Origin: Phoronis australis
Taxonomy: Eukaryota > Phoronida > Phoronidae
Length of the DNA stretch: 64,000 nucleotides
Reading direction: 5' to 3'
Assembly: GCA_002633005.1 (NCBI GenBank)
Contig: NMRA01000289.1
Coordinates: forward strand, 222,792-286,791
The position numbers and the translations under genes are program-made. Shown one piece after another: positions 38,879 through 48,498 of this stretch (its first letter is position 1; every line of letters begins with the position of its first letter). Under the pieces are notes generated by a model. That model searched no databases, was not told the DNA's origin, and worked only from the letters and a program-made list of their open reading frames with translations.

Positions 38879-39889
38879 ATGGTTTCTGCTGCGGTCTTCG
38901 GGATTTTTTGGTTATGATCTATCAGTCCGTTTGCAATGCTTACACCCAGAACGAAGAATGTACTTAAGACGTTGCCAAAACAGAAGATGTCTTCTCTAAA
39001 CACCAAGTAAAGAACATTCAGACGTGTCAGAAACTGTGTGACGACAACCCCGACTGTGCTGGATTTAATTATGAAGTTCGCAAGAAGAAAAGTGCGTGCT
39101 TAATTCAGATGTGGTTGGTGACAGCGGAACGAGACTTTCTTATAAACCGTATTACAGTTACATGGAAAAAGGTATTCAATAGTGATGTATTTAACTGTTA
39201 ACTCTAGATTTTTCTGATTACTTAGTAACTTGAGTTCATCGATTAAGTGAGGATGATATATTCAACACTCTTGATAACTCCAGCAATTACATAAGACAAT
39301 AAAGGTGACGCCACCCTGCGTTGCGAATGAAGGACGCCTCCATGTTTCCATTTATTTGCATCTGGAATACAAGAAAGGAGTAACCGTATTTCGTACGACA
39401 GAAAAAATAGTGCAGTCGTAGGTATTCAAATTAGTTTTAAGTCAAGACTTGACAAATTGAACAGTAAATTTTGAGACAATGATATTGATTTCTAATTTAT
39501 AGTAAGAAGAAAATGCCACAAAGTTCGAGACAACGCCTTACAACGAATTTCAGGGTATAGGAAAGTATATTTACGTCACCGTAGTACATGTACCTGAACA
39601 CATGATGAATGAATGCTAACATAGCGAATACGGCAATGCCTTCATGGTATGTGGTAACATGTACGTCATGAATCATCACCACCATCAGAACACATACATT
39701 CGCTGGATCTACTACACCGGAAACTCTTCGTGGGTGGAAATATCCGGAAATGACCCCAATCGAATTATTATTCAAAACAACTGGATCTACAACAGTTACT
39801 TAAACTGCAGCCCACGGGATAACAAATTGTAATCCAGGGAGCATTCGTGCCACACCCGTTACCTGGCACACTCCAAAGACTGGTCCTAA
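38879..39889 (+). pseudogene. PAN-OLF copy B, pseudogene
   Basis: Exon 1 (38879-39171) aligns with the other copies but has a 1-base deletion in the signal peptide, a TAA after the first mature Cys, another 1-base deletion in the Lys run and a compensating insertion near its end. Exon 2 (39503-39554) begins with TAA and has lost its Cys. Exon 3 and the first half of exon 4 are missing. Homology resumes at about 39620 in mid-exon 4 and runs to the terminal codons, with a TAA replacing a Tyr codon at 39830-39832. Splice borders of exons 1 and 2 are still recognisable, as is the upstream TATA-like box. It is a dead member of the tandem family. Confidence 0.9.
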
Positions 39890-41333
39890 ACTGGTCTTTG
39901 TTCGGGAGATTTAAGAGAGGTGTTACGACGAACTGGTGAATTGTTATGGGAATGTGAGAACGCCGATCGGGTGTAACTGACAGTGTTAGAACACATGCTC
40001 TTGTTGCCAACCACGGGTTGTTAGTCTTGATTCAGTATTCAGATGGCGTGTGGCTGTCAGTGAGATCATTATGGAAGCAAAGAAATCAGACCGTGTAACA
40101 TCTTTGGACTATAGCCACCGCCTGCGTGTGCTCGCCACCCCCACCCCTTTCTTGAGACATCCTAAGCCTAAACATTCGTCACAAAGTACCGACAGACAAA
40201 GCATATTTTTCCACCAAAAGTCATTTATTGGGTGGATTGAGTGCGTGGATCCGTTTTTGCTCGGATTACTTGGACGGTGAGTACACCCAACTTGTAACGA
40301 TGTTGGGTTTAGATCGATTTATGTCGCTTAGTTGACCCAAGCACAGAAGCAAGCCAGTTGCTCAGCGTTCAGCTATTCATCATATTATTCGGATATCGGA
40401 ACATTGGTGAAGTTGCTCTTTTTTCAATAATAAGTAGTTTACCTTGGCATTGTAGAACATTTGCAGTCAGGTTAATTAAAAATATGTTTAAAGGTTTGCG
40501 CAACTTGGCAATAAGCCTTAACGTGATGGCTAACTTAGATTTTGTAGATATTTGGTAAAATGTTGTATAATCTTATTGTAGCTTTCACTAACATTTCATT
40601 ATTATAGACATGCTGAACCGGACTTGTACTTTTAGAATAACCTGCCCCCAATAACTTGCAGCGTGAGAGGGGTGAAACCGATACGGTTTCCGACAACAGG
40701 AGACGGCATTTGTGAAAGTCGCGACGGCTGAGGTCTCATCCTGCGGTCCTAGAGGGATATCGTGGTATTTGTGAAGACTTGGGAGAGGAATTGGAGAATT
40801 CAATACTCAGAGTTTGACAAGATCGAATTTGTCTTTGCCCCAAGTTTAAATATTCAACTTTCGTGACTTGCAAAATGCTCGTATCCAGAGGCGGTACAGG
40901 CTGTCCGCAACTCTTCCTGCTCGGTCACTTGTAACAGAGAATATGAAATGTCAATTATCTGGTAACCGCAATCCTCAATTTACGACTGTGAATTGATCAC
41001 CACTAGAGTGGTTGCGTTTCATTGTATTTATAATTTCCTGGCTTTCAGTCCATTGTATACAGCACATTACACTCATTCAAATTTCTTCAAGAGGCCACAG
41101 TTGTTTTGCACGAACATTAATATATCCAGTGACTTAATCTGAATGGCATTGTCTTTACAGCGCATGAGCTTTTCAAATACAGTGATGATATGGCATACGC
41201 CTAACTTTTGTTTTCAACTAAGCCCATATACAGGGAATGAATACAACTAAAATGCCACTAATCTTCGACATTGATATGAAAAGAGTCGGAACCGTTAATC
41301 GATATCAACAAGGCGACCTTTCTAAATCATCAT
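39890..41333. other. gene-free spacer
   Basis: No gene is supported. Frames at 40050-40280 and 40358-40558 show no motifs. Confidence 0.4.
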
Positions 41334-41464
41334 ATCGTGACAAGGGCATTTGAGTTTGCCAGAGCACTAATGAATGAATCTGGCAAATTCAATGTGAGGT
41401 AACATTGAAGTTGCCACATCCATGCATTAGTGCTGAGGAAAAACTCAAATGCCCTTGTCACGAT
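41334..41464. repeat. 131-bp near-perfect hairpin
   Basis: Bases 41334-41357 (beginning ATCGTGACAAGGGCATTTGA) are exactly reverse-complementary to 41441-41464. Pairing continues inward through AGCACTAATG with CATTAGTGCT and CAATGT with ACATTG, leaving a loop of only a few bases. It could be a foldback MITE or a precursor of small RNAs. No target duplication is evident at its edges, and it is unrelated in sequence to the foldback at 4164. Confidence 0.85.
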
Positions 41465-42666
41465 CACATCACTTCAGTACATACGTACTAAACTTTGATC
41501 TTGCACCCCATTCTTAATTGTCAATAACAATCCTTGAGATGTTGTTCAAAACAATGTTGAAATGTTGCATCGCAGCCAACTCCCTGCTCAACCCACACAT
41601 GTCCAAAACCAGATCTGAAAAGTAACATTTTAATAGACGACGTAAAGGTTGTTCTTGCAACAATTTCTAAAAAAACGACAAGACATACATAGCTTTAGGA
41701 AATCGTGCACTGTGTATTTGGAAAATTTTAGAAAGCGTATACCGCATTCTCCCAAAGCAGCGTGATTATTAGTTGTTCTAACAACATGTAACAAACACAT
41801 TCTACCAAGTTGTATGCATACAAAAGATTATCGATTTCCGGGACGTTTTCATTTACAAAAATAGCACGGTTGTCATCTTCATCCAAGTAAGTTAAAAATC
41901 CTTAATGTGCAAAGTATAAGTGGACAGAGCATGCAGCCTTGTCTGTTCCCTATATTATTTGCGTATTATTCAGTCAGACACTCCCTTTTTCGCAGACAAG
42001 ATTTCATGTGGTATTACATATTTTTCAATAAAACATTTCCATGAATCATGGGCGACGCAGCACCGAAATAAGTGGGGGCCATAGCCCCTCCAGCCCCCTA
42101 TGGTGCACTGCCTGTGAATTGCAATTTTTTGGAGACGTAATCAAAGCGCTTTGTGTGGAATCTTACCAAAAGCCTTTGGAAAATCTACAATATGAGTAAA
42201 GCCTTGCACCACGTGCTTTGCTTAAATATTTCTGGGTAAAACACTGAAAAGTGAAACTCTGATCTACCGTTGATAAACCTTTGGAAAACCGCATAACTTT
42301 CATAAAACAAGGTTTTGGGTTCAGCCCATGACGTTAGACGAGCATTGATAATTTTTGTAAAAAATTACGATAACAGAAATAGAGAAATATGTCAGCAGTA
42401 GTATTCGTTACAGACGCCACCGTATTTAAATAAGGGGCAGATAATTTGCCTCACTCCAGTCTTGATATTTGCCCAGTGTGTAAAATTGTGTCGAATAATC
42501 TTGTCAGAAAATATGCGATACGAAAATATAACCACTGTAAACCAAAACAAAGTATTCTATAGTGATCTTGAGAGCAGTGGATTATAAATCCAGTAAAAGT
42601 GGCCTTTCGCCACAAAAACGACGTTTGGTTTAGCTCACTTACTGATATGAAATTGGACTCAATTTG
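41465..42666. other. gene-free spacer
   Basis: Nothing recognised. A short GC-rich patch near 42055-42110 has local inverted symmetry (GGGGGCCATAGCCCC), possibly a decayed short transposon. Confidence 0.4.
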
Positions 42667-42679
42667 TTGCTTAATGTTA

Positions 42680-43643
42680 AAAACCGGACGATCGCAGCAC
42701 AAATAAAAAAGTTCATTTTCAATTCAACGTTTCGTCTTTTCATTAGATATCATCAGGATCATATTTACAACAATTTAGGACAACAAGTGCTAACATACAG
42801 CTCAGGTAACATCCATAGAGTGAAGTGAGAGATACATAGAACATAGTCAGTAGCTGGTCATCACCATAGTTACAGGGTCACTGAGCTCTGCATGTTATTC
42901 AAATAATCAGTGGCATGCTGGTTCTGAATGACCAATAACTCTTTAATGTACAGTAACTCCTTACTAGGTTCTCTGCAGATAATACTAACAGAGTTGGCTT
43001 GGTGATTGTAGCTAATACAATGCTATATATGTTACTTTTCTCTGAGGTGTGATGTTCTTTCAACCTGTCACAGAGGCGTCTCTATGTGAGATATAGAATT
43101 CCTTACAGTTGTCACATTCAACCTTATACACAACATTGCTCTTGTTCAATAAAGGGATGTGTGACTTCAGTTTACACAGCATATTGGAAAGTTTCCGAAG
43201 TGGTTTGAAAACAAATATCGGTTCAATTGCTGGGTCTATGCAATGAATAAGGCGAGATAATTGACGTTTCAATTTTATACTAGTTGGCCCGGTGTAATCA
43301 AGACAAAAGAAAACTTTCTTTTTCTCGGGTCCAATAACAGCTACCTTATCTGCCTCATTCATTTTTGAAAGGAAGTGCCTTTTACAGCTATTCAGAAAAT
43401 TCAGAGGGTAACCACTGGCACGCAATAACTGGAAAATCATAGCTACGTCACTATCAAAATTTAAATTGGTGGAGCAGATTCTCCAGGCACGGTGTAACAA
43501 GCAATTGGCTAGACCTCTCTTGTACTGGATTGGCACACAACTATAAAATTTAAGATAAAGCCCAGAAAAACTCGGCTTATCATGATACACATATCTGTGC
43601 GGCGATCGTCCGGTTTTTAATCTTATTGTAGCCAAAAACTGAT
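42680..43643 (-). mobile_element. 5'-truncated Penelope-like retroelement with target duplications
   Basis: The insertion is bounded by 13-bp direct repeats TTGCTTAATGTTA at 42667-42679 and 43644-43656. Its minus strand encodes the C-terminal part of a Penelope-like protein. Near each end, in opposite orientation, lies a 24-bp sequence that differs by one base and contains AAAAACCGGACGATCGC: left from 42678, right (reverse) from 43621 downward. Inverted or partial terminal repeats are a known oddity of Penelope-like insertions. The left part, after the coding region, is 3' untranslated sequence. Confidence 0.75.
43060..43635 (-). pseudogene. Penelope-like ORF, C-terminal part with GIY-YIG region
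   Basis: The 191-codon minus-strand frame holds the RT-to-endonuclease connector of Penelope-like elements. It ends in a GIY-YIG-type start, VVYKVECDNCKEFYI, with the usual Cys pair. A stop (TGA at 43060-43062) interrupts the endonuclease. In the next frame DRLKEHHTSEKSNIYS continues it, so a frameshift has truncated the product. The Gly of the YIG motif is Ser. The RT palm is absent. No function is expected. Confidence 0.7.
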
Positions 43644-43656
43644 TTGCTTAATGTTA

Positions 43657-44406
43657 TTTCTTTCCTTGGAACGCGGGTTTACTGCTGCTTTAAACTTCAA
43701 GCGGTTATGAACCCACTTTCCGTCGCAAAAACGATTTTAGTTTTAGATCATTTATCATTATGAAATTGGTCACGAATCATTAGTCAAGATAGAAATGACT
43801 TCAAGGATTCGAAAGAACTAACTGTTTGCAACTGTTAGGGATCAGGTTATACAAGCTGTGTCGTCACTGCCTGCCCGGCCGAGCATGATCTAAAAAATTA
43901 ACGAACAGACAAAAAATTACTTCTCATCTGAGTAGGGAACAAGTAGAGATCAATTTTACAGCGGTAGGTGATCTAAACCAAAAGCTCTCACCTTGGACAG
44001 AATGTGAGTTCAGAGCCGGTTTAAAAGGTTGTAGAGGCATGGTTATAATTATATTCGGCTGATTTTAGTTTTGTCTTCGTCACTGGCGTGATCACTACAG
44101 TTGATTGAATATAATGTATTTCGTTCCAGCTGCAGTCCAACGATTCCACATCGGACAAAGCGAGGCCGAATGTGTAAATGAAAGCCATAACAAATTGAAC
44201 ACTGACGAGAAGCTGTAACATACTCTGGTACCCGCACCAGATACATAATCTGCAGCCGCATCAACGGAGCATCAGCGAAAGCTGTACCAGTGCAATTATT
44301 GAAATTAAAGATTAGTGCTCAATCAATGTGTTGTGATCAAAGTAGATCTGGGTTCGCTTAAATTTAATTATGGGTGTAAGAACAGCGACCAAGTTCTTAA
44401 TTGATC
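43657..44406. other. spacer left of the duplicated unit
   Basis: No supported gene. A 66-codon minus-strand frame at 44021-44221 starts with a signal-peptide-like stretch (MLQLLVSVQFVMAFIYTFG) but has no recognisable mature domain, so it is not called. Confidence 0.35.
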
Positions 44407-46080
44407 GATTTCCACAAAAGAGTGCACATTCTTTCGGTTATAATCACGTATTGATATAACGGGATTCAATGGGTTTCAATTAAGCACAACAATATTCTCT
44501 TAGGTCTCATTGTTAAGACGGTTGCACAACGATCAATAGCCTACACGTTTATCCGTCCCGGGGGTAATTCACTGTATGAAATGGAGAAGGCAGCTAACTT
44601 GTCACTTTAGGGTCAATTTGTGCAAGATGAACTTACGCTAAGGTATCATTGGAACCATATATTAAAATAGTGTGATAGGATCTCATTGTCGGCAAAAGAT
44701 CAACCGTGTCATGATTTGTTTCGAATGGAAGCAGTTTGTTCATTATTTATAAAGTTTGCAAATAAATTGACAAGGTGATGAGCCCTTCATCGTAAAGCCG
44801 CTTTTCTGTTTGGTCGAAATAAGATATCTTGAAATGTGCCGAACAAAGTGTGACTCCCGACTGAATAGCATGTTCCACACTGACATTCCACACCCTCGTG
44901 CAGCGCATAAACTGGTGTCATTTCCGTGCAATTTTCTCGTATTTAGGAAATTTGAACACAGAGATGTTCCCAGTCACGTTGCTATTACTACAGCCTCCAC
45001 AAACGCACCTTTTCATATCTCAAAAAGCGTCTCTCCGCGAACTTTCCTCATAACTCCTCAGTATCGCATTGGTAACAACAACAACGGCAGAGACGGTTTC
45101 CACCTATTACGTACAACTACGATAACAGAAAATTATTTTCTCAAATATTTTTTTTTTTTGGCTTGTTCCTTAGAAACAGGTATACTAAAGGATATTAAAT
45201 CTCTTAAGGTGTATTAATAAAACTCCTTTTAAGACACATGGTCACGGTGGGAACTCTTTCAAGAGGCAACGTCGGCGCCAATGAAGCATGAATACAATGC
45301 GCGAAGTTGAACACAATTACAGAAATTTCATATCAAACAACATTTCGTCAGCTGCTCAGAGCCTTTTTAATAAAAATGCTTTGCTTTCTTAACGCGGATT
45401 AGTTTTAGTTTTTTTTTTGCTTTTATTTTCGCAAACTTCTTCCAATGACTCTCGATCTCGCTGTTGATCCAAGTGACATTCATGTCTTCTTTGCTCTAGA
45501 GCAAGCTAACTTCGCGCTGCATGAATGTATTTCTTAAAAATCAAGCATGGAGTCCAATAACACTGTATTTTGGTAATAGCTATTTTCTCCTCAAAAAACT
45601 CCATTATCGGGTTTCAAAGCGTATTTCGCCAATCATAAAAAACACGACTCAGCGAGGAATTCAATTGGTTAATTAATTAAGAACTTTAAATACATTATAA
45701 GCGTTTTAAATGCATGTTTAGCTTTTCTCATGCAAGCATGAAAGTCAACTATATCTGGATGACGTGTCAGGGGGGTTCGGCGGGGGGCTCTAATGAGCCC
45801 CCGATTAGGTGAACTGGGCAAAAATCCTTCAAAAATGTAGAAAACGAGAAAAAAATCCAAGAACTACCAAAACTCGGCCAATGCACAATTCACAGCTCTG
45901 AACGTAACCCGTTAATCTTAGTAAAAGGTCCACATTCTCAAAAAGTCGAGCCCCTAATTTTTCAGCCTGGAAGCGCGCATGAACCGCAGAGTTTGTCGCT
46001 AATTATAAACCACACAAAATCAATTATGCAAAAGTGTCAGTACGTGGGGCCTCAATCGATTTATTTTGGTAAACGTACCA

Positions 46081-46090
46081 GATAAAATCA
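46081..46090 (+). promoter_or_regulatory. TATA-like box of copy C
   Basis: GATAAAATCA lies 77 bp before the exon 1 ATG, equivalent to the boxes of copies B, D and F. Confidence 0.4.
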
Positions 46091-46157
46091 ACCAAACTTG
46101 GGGACTTCATTATTTCAACAACTATTCCCTTGTCGTTCGTTTTGACTGAAGTTTGCC

Positions 46158-46451
46158 ATGGTTTCTTGGACGATATTCATAGTTCCACTGACCCTGGTTT
46201 CTCAATCTGCGTGTGCCATCTACACAGAGCACGAACTATGTTCTAAAGACGTAGCCATCACAACGGGTGCCATCTCCAAACACCAAGTAACGAACATTCA
46301 GACGTGTCAGAAACTATGTGACGACAACGCTGACTGCGCTGGGTTTAATTATGAAGTGCGTAAAAAGAAAAAGTGCGTGTTAAACTCAGATGTAGTTGGT
46401 GACGATGGAACGCGACTGTCTTATAAACCGTCTTTCACTTACGTAGAGAAG
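46158..46451 (+). CDS. PAN-OLF copy C, exon 1 only (probably the second allele of copy D)
   Basis: It encodes a signal peptide (MVSWTIFIVPLTLVSQSACA) and a complete PAN/apple domain with CSKDVAITTGAISKHQ and CDDNADCAGFNYEV. It is nearly identical to copy D exon 1 and has the same length (294 nt). The GT donor at 46452 is followed nine bases later by an N, and then by sequence homologous to 44407 onward. No exons 2-4 follow before the next copy of exon 1. Either it is a truncated tandem duplicate or, more likely, the other haplotype of copy D left in the assembly. Confidence 0.75.
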
Positions 46452-46460
46452 GTAACGATA

Positions 46461-46461
46461 N
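46461..46461. other. assembly gap (single N)
   Basis: A single N sits exactly where duplicated unit 1 ends and unit 2 begins. Confidence 0.95.
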
Positions 46462-48498
46462 GATTTCCACAAAAGAGTGCACATTCTTTCGGTTACAATC
46501 ACGTATTGATTTAACGGGATTCAATGGGTTTCAATTAAGCACAACAATATTCTCTTAGGTCTCATTGTTAAAACGGTTGCACAACGATCAATAGCCAACA
46601 CGTTTATCCGTCCCGGGGGTGATTCACTGCATGAAATGGAGTAGGCAGTTAACTTGTCACTTTAGGGTCAATTTGTGCAAGATGAACTTACGCTAAGGTA
46701 TTATTGGAACCAAATATTAAAATTGTGTGATAGGATCTCATTGTCGGCAAAAGATCAAACGTGTCATGATTTGTTTCGAATGGAAGTAGTCTGTTCATTA
46801 TTTATAAAATTTGCAAATAAATTTACAAGGTGAAGAGCCCTTCATCGTAAAGCCGCTTTTCTGTTTGGTCGAAACAAGATATCTTGAAATGTGCCGAACA
46901 AAGTATGGCTCCCGACTGAATAGCATGTTCCACACTGACATTCCACACCCTCGTGCGGCGCATAAACTGGTGTCATTTCAGTGCAATTTTCTCGTATTTA
47001 GGAAATTTGAACACAGAGAAGTTCCCAGTCAAGTTGCTATTACTACAGCCTCCACAAACGCACCTTTTCATATCTCAAAAAGCGTCTCTCCGCGAACTTT
47101 CCTCATAACTCCTCAGTATCGCATTGGTAAAAACAACAACGGCAGAGACGGTTTCCACCTATTACATACAACTACGATAACAGAAAATTATTTTCTAAAA
47201 TATTTTTTTTTGGCTTGTTCCTAAGAAACAGGTATACTAAAGGATATTAAATCTCTTAAGGTATATTAATAAAATTCCTTTTAAGACACATGGTCATGGT
47301 GGGAACTCTTTAAAGAGGTAACGTCGGCGACAATGAAGCATGAATACAATGCGCGAAGTTGAACACAATTACAGAAATTTCATATCAAACAACATTTCGT
47401 CAGCTGCTCAGAGCCTTTTTAATAAAAATGCTTTGCTTTCTTAACGCGGATTAGTTTTAGTTTTTTTGCTTTTATTTTCGCAAACTTCTTCCAATGACTC
47501 TCGATCTCGTGGTTGATCCAAGTGACATTCATGTCTTCTTTGCTCTAGAGCAAGCTAACTTCGCGCTGCATGAATGTATTTCTTAAAAATCAAGCATGGA
47601 GTCCAATAACACTGCATTTTGGTAATAGCTATTTTCTCCCCAAAAAACTCCATTATCGGGTTTTCAAAGCGTATTTCGCCAATCACAAAAAACACGACTC
47701 AGCGAGGAATTCAATTGGTTAATTAATTAAGAACTTTAAATACATTATAAGCGTTTTAAATGCATGTTTAGCTTTTCTCATGCAAGCATGAAAGTCAACT
47801 ATATCTGGATGACGTGTCAGGGGGGCTCGGCGGGGGGCTCTAATAAGCCCCCGATTAGGTGAACTGGGCAAAAATCCTTCAAAAATGTAGAAAACGAGAA
47901 AAAAATCCAAGAACTACCAAAATTCGGCCAATGCACAATTCATAGCTCTGAACGTAACCCGTTAATCTTAGTAAAAGATCCACATTCTCAAAAATTCGAG
48001 CGCCTAATTTTTCAGCCTGGAAGCGAGAGTTTGTCGCTAATTATAAATCACACAAAATCAATTATGCAAAAGTGTCAGTACGTGGGGTCTCAATCGATTT
48101 ATTTTGGTAAACGTACCAGATAAAATCAACCAAACTTGGGGACTTCATTATTTCAACAACTATTCCCTTGTCGTTCGTTTTGACTGAAGTTTGCCATGGT
48201 TTCTTGGACAATATTCATAGTTCCACTGATTCTGGTTTCTCAGTCTGCGTGTGCCATCTACACAGAGCACGAACTATGTTCTAAAGACGTAGCCATCACA
48301 ACGGGTGCCATCTCCAAACACCAAGTAACGAACATTCAGACGTGTCAGAAACTATGTGACGACAACGCCGACTGCGCTGGGTTTAATTATGAAGTGCGTA
48401 AAAAGAAAAAGTGCGTGTTAAACTCAGATGTAGTTGGTGACGATGGGACGCGACTGTCTTATAAACCGTCTTTCACTTACGTAGAGAAGGTAACGATA
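46462..48498. repeat. duplicated unit 2 (2037 bp)
   Basis: Second copy of the 44407-46460 unit, 17 bp shorter. It runs on without a break into intron 1 of copy D, so this copy belongs to a complete gene. It includes a GC-rich hairpin (GGGGGGCTCTAATAAGCCCCC type) near 47832. Confidence 0.92.
48119..48128 (+). promoter_or_regulatory. TATA-like box of copy D
   Basis: GATAAAATCA lies 77 bp before the ATG, at the same spacing as in copies B, C and F. Confidence 0.45.

Larger units (their letters stand above)
44407..46460. repeat. duplicated unit 1 (2054 bp), ends at an assembly gap
   Basis: The sequence from GATTTCCACAAAAGAGTG at 44407 to GTAACGATA at 46460 recurs at 46462-48498 with scattered substitutions and small indels. 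It includes the upstream region, the TATA-like box, exon 1 and the intron 1 donor of a PAN-OLF gene. The second unit starts directly after a single N. Confidence 0.92.

Noticed and set aside
44021-44221. Small minus-strand frame with a signal-peptide-like start
   Set aside because: A hydrophobic start alone is common by chance. There is no mature domain, no partner exon and no second copy to support it.
44810-47224. Matching 135- and 137-codon frames in the two duplicated units
   Set aside because: Of the differences between the copies I could follow, nearly all change the amino acid and they include a length change in a poly-T run. That fits non-coding DNA, and neither frame has a domain.
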